NCBI GenBank assembly: GCA_029260755.1
Contig: JAJDCQ010000021.1
Location: 1 to 64,000 of the forward strand
Direction: 5' to 3'
DNA: 64,000 nt
DNA from: Planctomycetota bacterium
GTDB lineage: Bacteria > Planctomycetota > J058 > JAJDCQ01
Part shown: piece after piece, positions 29,465-39,739 of the stretch
Layout of the letters: each line of letters starts with the position of its first letter
Position numbering within the stretch: position 1 is the stretch's first letter
Notes under the pieces: generated by a model
Told to the model about the DNA's origin: nothing
Databases searched by the model: none
Seen by the model: only the letters and a program-made list of their open reading frames with translations
Translations under genes and position numbers: made by a program

Positions 29465-32400
29465 TCACCGATCGGCGAGCCGGGCGATCGCCCACGACCG
29501 GGTGATTTGCTCGGGGTCGCCGAACCGGACCGCCTCGACGTAGTGTCCGCGCGCGGCCTCGGCGTCGCCCGCCCGCTCGGCGAGCAGCCCGAGGAGCCAG
29601 CGCGCGAGGTGGATGCGGTCGCGGGGCGTCCAGGTCACGCTGTGCGTCTCGGCCGCGCGGAGGAGAACGGCCGCCTGTCCGGGGTGGGCGACGGCGCGAG
29701 CGAGGGTGGCGTCGAAGCCCCGACGCCCTCGGGCGACCAGCTTCGCCGGACCCGGGTCGGCGCCCTCACCGAGGGTCGCCAGGAGGAGGATCGGGACCGT
29801 GTCGTGCGGCTTGCGGAGGCGCTCGAGCGCGCCGGCGAGGTCGGCGGCCGCGGCGCGCTCGTCGCCGGCGAGGGCGTGGGCCATGCCCCGGGCGAGGAGC
29901 GCCTCGCCGCGATCGGGGTGCCGCGCGAGGTAGCGGTCGTAGTCCTCGATCGCCGGCGCGAAGGACCCCGCCTCGAGCCGGAGCATCGCGCGGGTGAGGC
30001 GGAAGCCGACCTGGTCGGGCGGCGCGACCGCGACCGACCGGTTGGCCGCGGCGAGCGCGCTCACGGTCTCACCCGAGGCGTGGAGCACGCCCGCCAGCCC
30101 CTGCCAGCCGGCGGCGAGGTTCGGCGCGATCTCGGTGCACCGCTCGTAGGCCACGCGGGCGCCGTCGAGGTCGTCGATCTTGCGGAGGCTCAGCCCGAGG
30201 TTGAGCTGTCCGACCTGGTGCTTTCGTTCGGTCCTCAGGGCTGCCTCGAAGTCCTCGACCGAGCCGGCGTGCCGACCGATGCGCATCCGGTGGAACGCGC
30301 GCTCGAGGAGGGGGCCGGCCTGTCCCGGCGCGCGGGCCACGGTGTCGTCGAGGTCGCGGGACGTCGTCTTCGAGAGCTCCATCTTGAGGCGGGCGAGCCA
30401 GAGCCAGGCGTGGGCCAGGTCGGGCGCGAGCTTCGTCGCGCGGATGCCGTCGGCGAGCGCGCCGGGAAGGTCGCCCGTCTCGGTCCTCGCCCAGCATCGC
30501 AAGGCAAGGGCCGGCCCGTCGTCGGGCGCGAAGGCGAGCGCCTCGTCGATCCAGAAGAGGACGGAGGGCGCATCGCCGGACCGCTGGAGCTGCCAGCTCC
30601 GCTCGATGAGCTTCCGGGCGCGCTCGTCCATGACCGGACGGTTTCGCGCGTGGAGGTCCGGGACGTAGGGAATCGTCGCGTCGGCGAACGCCGAGTCTCG
30701 CTCGGAGAAGCGGCTGACGTGCGCCCAGTGGATGGTCGCCACCGCCTCGGCGTCGCCGATCCGGCCGAGCGCGCGCCCGACGATCGCGGCGTGACGAGGC
30801 GCGAGGACCGTCGCGAGGTGCCGGGCGAGCGCGTCGGTGCCGCCGCCGAGCGCCCCGAGGACGTCGCAGCACAACCCGGCGGCGCGCCAGTCCGTCTCCG
30901 CGACGGCCTCGTCCTGGTGGGCGGCGGCGGGGACGAGGCCGAACGGGGAGACCCTCTGGGCGCGCGCGGCCCGGAGGACGAGCGAGTTCAGCCGCGCGAC
31001 CGCCTCGTAGTCCGAGCTGCCCGGCTCGAGGAGATCATCGCCTCGAGGGATGAGGATGATCGCGACGGCGCGCCGGAGGGTGTCGCCGTCCTCGGGCGAG
31101 CCCAGCCCGACGATGTAGTCGCGGAGGACCCCGCCGAATCGCTCGGTGTGCTCGTCGAGGTGGGTCACCAGCCGATCGACCGTCGCGTCCCGATCGGGCG
31201 TCTGGACGAGCCGGGTCACCCAGCGGTCGTAGCTGGCCCGGTCGGTGAGCTCGCCGTTGCGGGCGCTCTCGATCGCGTCATCGACGAGCGCCTCGGCGAC
31301 CTGCGCGGCGGCGTCGGCGCGGTCACGGTCTCCCCGGGAGACTCTCTCGAGCGCCGCCTGATCGGCCGCGGCGACGGCGCGCTCGAGCTCCTCGTCGAGC
31401 GCGTCGCGCAGCGCGCCCTCTCGTCGCGGCGCGGCGATGACGCGCTCGTGGACGAGGGCGCCGACGCTGATCCCGACGACGACGCCTGCGATGGCGAGGG
31501 TGACGACGCCGAACCGCCGGCGTCCCGCCCAGCGTCGGGCTCGGAGGAGTGGCCCGGCGGGTCGGGCGCGGATCGAGCGCCCGTCGAGGAACCGGCCGAG
31601 GTCGTCGGCGAGCGCGGCCGCGGAGATGTAGCGATCATCCGGGTCGCGCTCGAGGCATCGGAGCGCGATCGTCACGAGGTCGGGTGGGATCGAGGGGTCG
31701 AGCGCGGCGGGCGAGGGCGGATCGCCGTGCAGGATGTTCTGGAGGATCACGAGCGGGCTGTCACCCGAGAACGGCGGTCGCCCGGCGAGGCCGCGAAAGA
31801 GGACGGCGCCGAGCGCCCAGATGTCGGTGCGCGGGCCGATGGCCGGCGTCTCACCGCGGGCCTGCTCGGGCGCCATGTAGTGGGGCGTGCCGACGACCTC
31901 GCCGGTCAGGGTGAGGCGCGAGCCGCTCAGGTCGCGGGCGAGGCCGAAGTCGGTCAGCCGCGCGACGCCCTCGGCGGCGTCGATGATGACGTTCGCCGGC
32001 TTCACGTCGCGGTGAGTGATGCCGTGTCCGTGCGCGTGGTCGAGGGCGAGAGCGACCTCGCGCACGATCCCGGCGACCCGCTCGGGCGGCGTCGGCGTCG
32101 GGCGGCGGAGGAGCTCCTCGAAGCTCGGACCGTCGACGAGGTCCATCACGATGTAGGGGCGACCCTGGTCGTGGCCGACCTCGTGGACGGCGACGATCCC
32201 GGGGTGACGGAGCTTCGCGGTGACCCGCGCCTCCCGGACGAACCGCTGGACGTCCTCGGGATCGGCCGCCGCGTTCGCCGCGCCGATCATCTTGATGGCG
32301 ACGCGCCTGCCGAGCGACGGATCGTAAGCCTCGAGGACGAGCCCCATCCCGCCGCGTCCGAGCTCGCGGGTGACCTGGTAGCGGCCGATGCGGTAGCCGC

Positions 32401-32479
32401 CGGGGCCGAACGAGCCCGAGCCCGACGAGGAGGCGGACCGGGGCAGGTCCCGAGGCAGACCTGGGTCGGTCGGATTCAT
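29465..32479 (-). CDS. Membrane Ser/Thr kinase with TPR tail (paralogue 1 of 4)
   Basis: A 1004-residue Hanks-type kinase. Kinase domain ~34-305: GRGGMG loop, K63, H156-R157-D158, D177-F178-G179, 'GTPHYMAPEQ'. The juxtamembrane motif 'FLDGRSIRARPAG' precedes one transmembrane helix (~315-335). A helical spacer (~340-600) follows, with HEAT-like repeats ('WRAAGLCCDVLGALG', 'IVGRALGRIGDAEAVATI'), then ~8 TPR units (~630-930). The C-terminal block 'RDRIHLARWLLGLLAERAG...GHYVEAVRFGDPEQITRSWA' is shared by all four paralogues. ATG 32479. It is convergent with the ABC permease (9 bp apart) and co-directional with its paralogue 10 bp or so upstream, so the two are probably one operon with the CHAT gene. 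TPR units are predicted outside the cytoplasm. Confidence 0.93.
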   Translation of the reverse strand: MNPTDPGLPRDLPRSASSSGSGSFGPGGYRIGRYQVTRELGRGGMGLVLEAYDPSLGRRVAIKMIGAANAAADPEDVQRFVREARVTAKLRHPGIVAVHEVGHDQGRPYIVMDLVDGPSFEELLRRPTPTPPERVAGIVREVALALDHAHGHGITHRDVKPANVIIDAAEGVARLTDFGLARDLSGSRLTLTGEVVGTPHYMAPEQARGETPAIGPRTDIWALGAVLFRGLAGRPPFSGDSPLVILQNILHGDPPSPAALDPSIPPDLVTIALRCLERDPDDRYISAAALADDLGRFLDGRSIRARPAGPLLRARRWAGRRRFGVVTLAIAGVVVGISVGALVHERVIAAPRREGALRDALDEELERAVAAADQAALERVSRGDRDRADAAAQVAEALVDDAIESARNGELTDRASYDRWVTRLVQTPDRDATVDRLVTHLDEHTERFGGVLRDYIVGLGSPEDGDTLRRAVAIILIPRGDDLLEPGSSDYEAVARLNSLVLRAARAQRVSPFGLVPAAAHQDEAVAETDWRAAGLCCDVLGALGGGTDALARHLATVLAPRHAAIVGRALGRIGDAEAVATIHWAHVSRFSERDSAFADATIPYVPDLHARNRPVMDERARKLIERSWQLQRSGDAPSVLFWIDEALAFAPDDGPALALRCWARTETGDLPGALADGIRATKLAPDLAHAWLWLARLKMELSKTTSRDLDDTVARAPGQAGPLLERAFHRMRIGRHAGSVEDFEAALRTERKHQVGQLNLGLSLRKIDDLDGARVAYERCTEIAPNLAAGWQGLAGVLHASGETVSALAAANRSVAVAPPDQVGFRLTRAMLRLEAGSFAPAIEDYDRYLARHPDRGEALLARGMAHALAGDERAAAADLAGALERLRKPHDTVPILLLATLGEGADPGPAKLVARGRRGFDATLARAVAHPGQAAVLLRAAETHSVTWTPRDRIHLARWLLGLLAERAGDAEAARGHYVEAVRFGDPEQITRSWAIARLADR

Positions 32480-32488
32480 GGAACGGCG

Positions 32489-35400
32489 CTACTGCGGACC
32501 GACGCGGAGGCGCGCCCACGACGTCGTGATCGACGCGGGGTCGCCGAACCGGATCGCGGCGGTGTAGTGACGGCGTGCGACCTCGACGCTCCCGGCGCGG
32601 GCGGCGAGGCGACCGAGCACCCAGTGGGCGAGGTGGAGGCGGTCGCGGAGCGGGCCGGTGCTCGCTTCGTCCGTGACGACGTCGAGGAGCCCGTCGGCAG
32701 GGTCATCGCCCAGGACGACGCGGGCGATCGACCCCGGAAGACCCGGCGCGGACGCCAGCGCGCGGATCGGTCGGAGATCGGCGCCGCTCTCGAGGGTCGC
32801 GAGGATCACGGCCGGGGCGACGTCGTGTCGAGACGGGCTCGCGGCGATCGCCAGCCTCAGGTCGGCGGCGGCGGCCGGATCGCGCAGAAACGCGCGCGTC
32901 ATCCCCCGACCGAGCAGGGCCGAGGCGTCGTCGGGGTCGCTCGCCAGGTACGCGTCGTAGTCGAGGAGGGCCGCCTTCGCGTCGCCGGCATCCAGACGGA
33001 GCTGAGCTCGTAGGAGTCGAGACGAGGCGGCCTCGTTCGGCGGCGCACGGCGGACGGCCCTCTCGGCCGCGGTGACGGCGTCGGCGGTCAGGCCGAGGTC
33101 GCGGAGGACCTTCGCCAGCCCCGACCAGCCCGGGACGTGGTCCGGTCGGTCGCGCACGCTCCGAGCGAACGCGGAGCGGGCGGGCTCGAGCTCGCCGATC
33201 CGATGGAGGCTTCCGCCGAGGCTCGACCAGGCCCCGGCGTCGGACGGATCGAGCGCGAGGGCGGCCTCGAGATCGATGATCGCCTCCCGGTGGCGGCCGA
33301 ACGAGGCGTGGAAGTTGCCCCGCTGGGCCCGGAGCTGCGGCTCGGCCGGCGCGGTCTCGATCGCCCGGTCGAGGTCGGACTGAATCGAGCGGAAGAGCTG
33401 CATCTTGACGACCGCGAGCGCGAAGCTCGCTCCGCCGAGATCGCCGCCGAGCCCCGCCACGCGATGGACGTCTCCGAGGGCGCCCCGGAGGTCGTCGGCG
33501 TCGACCCGCCTGCGGGCGCGCAGCCCGATCAGCTCGGCGTTGGTCGGGTCGAGGCGGAGGGCCTCGTCGAGAAGGATGGTGACCTTCTTCTGGTCGTTCC
33601 GGCTGGCGGCCTCGCCCATGTGGCCGATGATCTGCTGGACACGAAGCTCGACCGTCTGGCGCTCCCGGTCGACGAGGTCGGGAACGTACGGGAGCACGGC
33701 GCGGGCGAACGACCCCTCGGCGTGCGGAAAGCGCCGGCCGTAGGCCCATCGGATCGTCGCGACCGACTCGGGGTCGCCGACCCTTCCGAGGGCTCGGCCG
33801 ACGATCGCCGAGTGGACCGGGTCCGGAGTCGCGGCGAGGTGGCGACGGAGGGCGTCGCCGCCGACGCCGAGCGCGCCGAGCACGTCGCAGCAGAGCTCGG
33901 CGGCGCGCCACGTCTCCTTCGGGACTCTCCGGCGCTGATCGATCCCGACCGCGTCGTATCCGAATCCGCGCGCTCCCTGCCTGGGGCCGATCTCGAGGAG
34001 GAGCGCGTGGAGCGTCACGATCGCGTCCTCCTCCGGGGAGCCGGCCTCGAGGGCCTCGTCGCCCCTCGGGGTCAGGAACGTGTCGGCGGCGAGTCGCAGC
34101 TCGGCGACGTCGTCGGGCGTCCCGAGGTGGGTCACGTACTCGCGCGCGGCGTCGATGAGCTTCGTCGTCAGCTCGTCGAGTCGCTCGGTCAGGCGGTCGA
34201 CGACCGCCTCGGAGGGCTCCGCCCGGATGAGCTGCGCCCTCCAGTGATCGTAGACGGCGAGACGTTCGAGCTCGCCGTCACGCGCGAGCACGAGGGCGTC
34301 GTCGACCAGGATGATCGCCTCGCCCGCGTCGGGGACGGGCGCCTGCGGCGCCTTCGCGGACGTGAGCTCGGCGCGGATCGCCGCCTCACGCTCGGGTGAC
34401 GCCACGAGGCGCTCGTGGACGAGCGCGCTGCCGAGGGCGGCGACGAGCACCGCGCCGATGGCGACCGAGACGCTCAGGCTGCGGCGTCGCAGCCAGCGGT
34501 GGAGGTGGGTGAGCGCGCCGGCCGGGCGGGCCCGGATCGAGCGCCCGTCCAGGAACCGACCGAGGTCGTCGGCGAGGGCCGCGGCCGTCGGGTAGCGGTC
34601 GGCGCGGTCGTGCGCGAGGCATCGCAGCGTGATCGTGACCAGGTCGCGCGGCACCGACGGGGCGACCGCGGCGAGAGGCGGAGGCTCCTCGCTCAGGAGC
34701 CTCTGGATCACCACGAGCGGGCTGTCGCCGTCGAACGGCGGCCGCCCCGCGAGCGCCCGGAACAGGACGGCGCCGAGCGCCCAGACGTCGGTCCGGGGGC
34801 CGAGGTCCTTCTCGCCGCGGGCCTGCTCGGGGGGCATGTAGTGAGGAGTGCCGAGGACATCCCCGGTCAGGGTGAGGCGCGTGCCGGCGCGGTCGGACGC
34901 GAGGCCAAAGTCGGTCAGGAGCGGGCGGCCGCCGTCGGTCTCGTCGATGAGGACGTTCTCGGGCTTCACGTCACGGTGGGTCACGCCGTGACCGTGGGCG
35001 TGGTGGAGCGCGGCCGCGATGTCGCGGGCGATCGCGGCGACCCGCTCGGGCGGGAGCTTCTCGCGGCGAAGGAGCGCCTCGAGGCTCGGTCCCTGGACGA
35101 GGTCCATCACGATGTAGGGCTGGCCGTGCTCGGCGCCGACCTCGTGGACGGCGACGATGCCCGGGTGCCGGAGCCTCGCCGTGACGCGCGCCTCGCGGAC
35201 GAACCGCTGCACCTCCTCGGGGTCGGTCGCGCTCTGCGCCGAGCCGATCCTCTTGATCGCGACGCGCCGACCGAGCGCCGCGTCGAACGCCTCGAGAACG
35301 ACGCCCATCCCGCCGCGGCCGAGCTCCCGGACGACCTGGTAGCGACCGATCTTGTAGGTCGGGAGGCCCGGGAAGGGGCCGTCGTTCGACGCCGGTCGAC

Positions 35401-35503
35401 GGGCGCGCGACACGGGGGGACGGTCGCGGTGAGGGACGGGATGGTCGTCGTGTCTCTTGGGGGGCGTGATCGGCATCGGTCGACGATGACCGACGGGCGG
35501 CAT
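32489..35503 (-). CDS. Membrane Ser/Thr kinase with TPR tail (paralogue 2 of 4)
   Basis: A 1004-residue protein from ATG 35503 (TTG 35512 and ATG 35476 are alternatives; none has a good ribosome binding site). The kinase domain has GRGGMG, an active-site Lys in 'RRVAIKRIG', 'THRDVKPENVLID', 'LTDFGLASD' and 'GTPHYMPPEQ' (Pro-Pro-Glu where the others have Ala-Pro-Glu). Then come 'FLDGRSIRARPAG', a single transmembrane helix ('SVSVAIGAVLVAALGSALV'), the HEAT-like spacer 'WRAAELCCDVLGALG', TPR units, and the shared C-terminal block ending 'DPASITTSWARLRVG'. It is closest to the next gene downstream, so the pair arose by tandem duplication. The CHAT gene stops 21 bp upstream, giving a likely CHAT-kinase-kinase operon. 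Confidence 0.93.
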   Translation of the reverse strand: MPPVGHRRPMPITPPKRHDDHPVPHRDRPPVSRARRPASNDGPFPGLPTYKIGRYQVVRELGRGGMGVVLEAFDAALGRRVAIKRIGSAQSATDPEEVQRFVREARVTARLRHPGIVAVHEVGAEHGQPYIVMDLVQGPSLEALLRREKLPPERVAAIARDIAAALHHAHGHGVTHRDVKPENVLIDETDGGRPLLTDFGLASDRAGTRLTLTGDVLGTPHYMPPEQARGEKDLGPRTDVWALGAVLFRALAGRPPFDGDSPLVVIQRLLSEEPPPLAAVAPSVPRDLVTITLRCLAHDRADRYPTAAALADDLGRFLDGRSIRARPAGALTHLHRWLRRRSLSVSVAIGAVLVAALGSALVHERLVASPEREAAIRAELTSAKAPQAPVPDAGEAIILVDDALVLARDGELERLAVYDHWRAQLIRAEPSEAVVDRLTERLDELTTKLIDAAREYVTHLGTPDDVAELRLAADTFLTPRGDEALEAGSPEEDAIVTLHALLLEIGPRQGARGFGYDAVGIDQRRRVPKETWRAAELCCDVLGALGVGGDALRRHLAATPDPVHSAIVGRALGRVGDPESVATIRWAYGRRFPHAEGSFARAVLPYVPDLVDRERQTVELRVQQIIGHMGEAASRNDQKKVTILLDEALRLDPTNAELIGLRARRRVDADDLRGALGDVHRVAGLGGDLGGASFALAVVKMQLFRSIQSDLDRAIETAPAEPQLRAQRGNFHASFGRHREAIIDLEAALALDPSDAGAWSSLGGSLHRIGELEPARSAFARSVRDRPDHVPGWSGLAKVLRDLGLTADAVTAAERAVRRAPPNEAASSRLLRAQLRLDAGDAKAALLDYDAYLASDPDDASALLGRGMTRAFLRDPAAAADLRLAIAASPSRHDVAPAVILATLESGADLRPIRALASAPGLPGSIARVVLGDDPADGLLDVVTDEASTGPLRDRLHLAHWVLGRLAARAGSVEVARRHYTAAIRFGDPASITTSWARLRVGPQ

Positions 35504-35524
35504 CGGCCGCAAACTGCCGCGGGC

Positions 35525-38214
35525 TCAATGCGCTCCCGAGAGGACGAACGGCGCCCAGTGAAACGGCGACGCGCCGGCGTCGATCCGCTCGAGCTTCGCG
35601 CGGCGGAGCGCCGCGGCCGCGGAGAGCCCGGCGCGCCGGTGGCGATGGAACGCGGTCATGAGGGCGGCCGTCTCCGCGTCGGCGACGCGCCAGAGCGAGA
35701 GGCAGGTTCGGCGGGCGCCCGCGATGAGGAGGGCGCGGTTGAGCCCGAGGATCCCCTCGCCTCGTCGAAGCTCTCCTCGACCGGTCTCGCATCCCGAGAC
35801 GACGACGAGCTCGCTCCGGAGCTCGATCGTGAGGATGTCGGCGACCTGGAAGAGCCCGTCCTCGGCGTCGCCCTCGCCGGCCGCGAGGAGCACGCCGGAG
35901 CGGAGCGGGGTCTCGTCGTCGATCAACCCGTGCACGGCGAGGTGGATCGTGTCGTGGTCGTGGGCGCGGAGCTCGCGCTTCAGGGCGGCCTCGGTCGCGG
36001 CGGCGCCGCGGAGACCGACGCCGGGCTCGTCGTGGAGCCTCGCGTTCGCCGCGACCTCGGCGCGGGCGTGGGGCAACGGCTCGAGCGGCTCCCCCGTCGG
36101 GGCGCGCGCGGTCCCCGGTCCGCCGTCTTCTCCGGCGATCGGGAAGGCGAGGGCGAGGAGGAGCCCGGCGGCCTCCTCCGCGCCGTCGCCCCCGGCCGCG
36201 GCGAGGCGGGCGAGGACCGACGCCGAGGGGGCGTAGCTCACCGGCGCGCGCCGCAGCAGCGACGCGGCCGGCTCGGATCCCGGCACGGTGAGCACCTCGA
36301 ACGGGAGGAGGTGGAGCGCGCCGTCGGGGACGATCACGAGGGGCGCCTCGGCGGGGAGCCGTTCGACGATCGGGCCGAGGAGCTTCTCGCCGAGCGAGCG
36401 CGTGGACGTGGCGATGGCGTCGGGGAGCGAGCGCTCCGGCGGGCGGGCGAGGAGCCGGACCAGGCCTCGCGCGTCGGCCTCGAGCTCCTCCCGCGGGGCG
36501 AGCCGGGCGACGTGCTCGCCCTCCTCGGTGACGACGAACGCGAACGAGACCGGGTCGGTCAGGGCGTAGACGACGAGCGCGCCTCCGTCGGGGACCGCGG
36601 CGCGGATCGCGGCCAGATCGGCCGGCGCGATGGCGGGGCGCTCGAGCTCGGTTCGCCGCGGGCTCGCGGCGCGGACCCTCCGCTCGGCGTCCTCGAAGGC
36701 GTGGGTCGCCGCGTCGAGGGCCGCGTCGAGGTCGGGCTCGGGCGGATCGCCGCGCTCGGCGCGCGCCCGGATCCGCGCCTGGGCCGTCGAGAGCTGCCGG
36801 CTCGCGGCGGCGCGGCGGGCGCGGACCGCCCGGTCGACGGCGAGGGCGGCGCCGACCTCGGGGCGGTCGAGGATCGCGAGCAGCTCGCGCGCCTTGCGCC
36901 GCTCGGAGGAGCCGAGGGCGTGACCGAACGCGCGCCGGGCGGCCGCCTCGTCGCCAGCCCGGACGGCGCGCTCGATCCGGACGACGAAGAGCTCGGTCAG
37001 GACGTCCCAGGCGTTGCGCTTCTCGAAGGTGGTCATGCGCAGCTCCTCGGTCGGGAGCTGCGCCCGTTCGAGCTCGAGGTAGCCGCCGGCGGCCAGCATG
37101 TCGGCGGCGGCCTCGTCCCAGCGGCCGAGCTCGCTCCGGACGAGGCCGCGCTCGATGTGCGCGTCGGCGAGGAGCGAGGGGTAGACCTCCTCGCCGAGGT
37201 CGCGGATCACGTGCCCGAAGCTCCGCTCGGCCGCGTCGAGGTCGCCCTGCGCCTTCTCGACCATCCCGAGCGAGAGATGGGTGGCCGCGGCCGAGTAGGG
37301 GTTCCGCTGCAGGCCCTCGTCCTCGAGGGCGGCGCGGAGGAGCGGCTCGGCCTCGTCGATCCGGCCGCGGTCGAGGAGCTCGCGGGCGGTCATCACGCGG
37401 GCGGCGCCGGTGTGGATCGAGCGATGCTCCTCGGCGAGGGCGAGGCAAGCTCGAAGCTCGGCCAGCGCGGCGTCGCGGTCGCCTCGCGCGTTGCTCGCGT
37501 GGGCGAGCACCCATCGCGCCTGGATCTCGTGGTCGACGAGGCCGGCGGCGCTCGCCCAGGTGAGCACCTCGGTCGCGAGCGCCGTCGCCTCGTCGAGCTC
37601 GTCGAGGCTGACGTGGAGGTTGGCGCGCGCGAGGAGCGTGACCATCCGGTTCTCGGCGTCGCCGCTCCCGGCGAAGCGCACGCCCGCACGCTCGAACAGG
37701 GTCTGGGCGTGGGCGAGGTCGCCGGTGAGATGGGTGACCCGACCCTGGAGCATCTCCATCGCGGCGACGACGTCGGGCCGGACGCCGTCCCAGCGGGCGA
37801 TCGCCTCGTCGGCGCGCCGCCAGACGCTCTCGAGGTCGCCGAGGCGGAACTCGGCCTGGGCGAGGTAGACCAGGATCACCGAGCGGAGCGCCTCGGGGCC
37901 GCCCGTTTCGACGAGCGGCAGCGCCGCGAGGGCGTGACGCCTCGCCTCCTCGGAGCATCGCTCGTGCTGGGTGAGCTTGGCGAGGGCGGTCAGGAGCGAG
38001 CAGAGGCGCGCGTCGTCGCCGGCCTCGCGGAGCGGCGCGATCAGGGCGGCGCCGCGCTCCCGGATCCGCGCGCGTCGCTTCGCGCGGAGCCTGCTCGGAC
38101 TGACCGACGTCAGGGGAGGACGGCGAGGAGGAGGGCTCCGGCGAGGAGGAGCGCGCGACGGGCCGGACGAAGACGACGAAGATGATGATGAAGATGAAAC
38201 GAGGGGGACGTCAT
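35525..38214 (-). CDS. TPR-CHAT (caspase-like) protein with a frameshift after the signal peptide
   Basis: The CHAT domain (C-terminal ~330 residues) has the dyad His in 'IHLAVHGLIDDETPLRSG' and Cys in 'VVVSGCETGRGELRRGEG', then 'LIAGARRTCLSLWRVAD'. TPR units fill the N-terminal ~450 residues. Without correction the only start in the long frame is GTG 37879, yet clear TPR-like coding continues upstream in that frame to ~38113. In the other frame, ATG 38214 has an AGGAG 9 bp upstream and encodes a signal-peptide-like leader ('RRLRPARRALLLAGALLLAVLP') that hits TGA at 38110-38112. One extra G in the run 38113-38116 would join both into an 896-residue exported protein. Either a genuine 1-bp deletion, an assembly error, or slippage. 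The two kinase genes follow at 21 bp or so. CHAT proteases are cell-death or signalling proteases in other systems. Confidence 0.85.
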
Positions 38215-38372
38215 CGGTCGAGACTCCTGCACGAGAGCTGGCTACGAGGGGCCGGGCCGTGCCCGGCGCTCATCGAGGGGGCGTCGCTCGCCGAGGGGAC
38301 TTTCACATCTAGTCGCAACTGACGATCGGCGGTATGGTTGCGAGGGTCCGAGCTCCGAGGAGGCCCCGCGCC

Positions 38373-39710
38373 GTGCGTCCGATTCGCTCCGTTCCGACCC
38401 CGCTCGCGCTCGCCGTGACGCTGGCGCTCGTCGCCGGGTGCTCGCCCGCGGCGGAGGTCGACGTCGTGCTCGTCTCCACCGGAACGATCGTCGAGAGCTT
38501 CGACGAGCCGGGGCGGACGCGGCTGTCGCGAACCCACCGGGTCTCGATGTCGGTGGACGCTCGCGTGGGGCGGGTCGAGCTCGAGCCGGGCGACGCGATC
38601 GAGAAGGACGCGCCGATCGTCCTGGTCGACCTCAAGCCGTTCGAGCTGGTCGTCGCCGAGGCGGAGTCGGCGATCACCGAGCTCGACGCCCAGCTCGACG
38701 TGAACGCGAACGAGGAGCTCGAGGACACCGCTCGGGACTACGTCCAGCAGACGATCGCCGCGTCCGAGGAGGCGCTCCAGGCCGCGCAGCAGCAGGTCGA
38801 GGCGGCGAAGGCGCGCTCGGAGCGGGCGGCGCGCGAGGCCGAGCGCTCGCGCGAGATCTTCGAGAGCGGCGGCCTCACCTCGCCGAGCCAGGTCGAGGAC
38901 GCCGCGCTGCTGGCCGACACCTCGCGGATCGACTGGCTCCAGCAGCAGTTCATCGAGCGGTCGTTCGCCACGCTCATCACGGCGATGAAGCTCGGGCCGC
39001 GTCTGATCGACAACTGGCTCGCGCGCCGGCGTCTCGAGAGCCACGTCATCAAGGCGCAGCGCGCGCAGGCGAGCGTGCGGCTCGAGCGGGCCCGCTACCG
39101 GCTCGCCCTGGCGAAGGGGCTCGTCTCACCGGTGGCCGGAGTCGTCCTCCGCAAGCTCGACCCCGGCGAGAGCGCGCTCCCGGCCGGCGCGCCGCTCGTC
39201 GAGATCGGTGACCTGGCCGACCTCGAGGTCGTCGCCGACGTCCTCAGCTCCGACGCCCTCTCCCTCGCCGTCGGCGGACCGGTGACGCTCGATCCCGGCG
39301 GCGGGCGGCCGACGATCGCGGGTCGCGTGAAGCGGATCGAGCCGGCCGGCTTCACCAAGCTGAGCAGCCTCGGCGTCGAGCAGCAGCGGGTGAACGTCAT
39401 CGTCGGCTTCGACGCGGTGCCCGATGGGATCGGCGTCGGCTACCGGCTCGCCGCCCGCTTCGTGACCGGGACGAAGGATGACGCGGTGATCGTGCCGCGG
39501 TTCAGCGTCCTGCAGAGCGCGACCGGCGTCCATCACGTCTTCGTCGTGGAGAAGGGGACGCTGAAGCGGCGAGACGTGACCCTCGGGCTGAGGAGCGACC
39601 TGCAGCTCGAGGTGGCGAGCGGGCTGGCCGCGGGCGACCGGATCGTCCGGGCGCCGGATGCCGACCTCGTCGACGGGGGGCGGGTGTCGGTCCGCGACCC
39701 CGCGGAGTAG
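38373..39710 (+). CDS. HlyD/MFP-type efflux adaptor lipoprotein
   Basis: A membrane-fusion (periplasmic adaptor) protein of ~445 residues. It has a lipoprotein signal with lipobox 'LALVAGC'. The first biotinyl-lipoyl half is 'VDARVGRVELEPGDAIEKDAPIVLVD', and a long alpha-hairpin coiled coil follows (~105-200, Gln/Glu/Ala-rich). Then come the second lipoyl half 'SPVAGVVLRKLDPGESALPAGAPLVEIGD' and the beta-barrel and membrane-proximal domains (to 'GLAAGDRIVRAPD'). GTG 38373 is preferred: AGGAGG lies 9 bp before it and the signal peptide becomes compact. ATG 38334 gives a 13-residue longer N-terminus. No RND or ABC permease is adjacent; the nearest ABC exporter is 9 kb away. Divergent from the CHAT gene. 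Confidence 0.9.
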   Translation: MRPIRSVPTPLALAVTLALVAGCSPAAEVDVVLVSTGTIVESFDEPGRTRLSRTHRVSMSVDARVGRVELEPGDAIEKDAPIVLVDLKPFELVVAEAESAITELDAQLDVNANEELEDTARDYVQQTIAASEEALQAAQQQVEAAKARSERAAREAERSREIFESGGLTSPSQVEDAALLADTSRIDWLQQQFIERSFATLITAMKLGPRLIDNWLARRRLESHVIKAQRAQASVRLERARYRLALAKGLVSPVAGVVLRKLDPGESALPAGAPLVEIGDLADLEVVADVLSSDALSLAVGGPVTLDPGGGRPTIAGRVKRIEPAGFTKLSSLGVEQQRVNVIVGFDAVPDGIGVGYRLAARFVTGTKDDAVIVPRFSVLQSATGVHHVFVVEKGTLKRRDVTLGLRSDLQLEVASGLAAGDRIVRAPDADLVDGGRVSVRDPAE

Positions 39711-39739
39711 CCGCCGGCTGCGATGATCGGCTTCGCCGA

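Noticed and set aside
38108..38122. Programmed -1 frameshift site at the CHAT signal peptide
   Set aside because: The sequence in the 0 frame does not form a standard X-XXY-YYZ slippery heptamer, and I saw no clear downstream stem-loop. A real indel or sequence error in the G run explains the data more simply, though slippage is not excluded.
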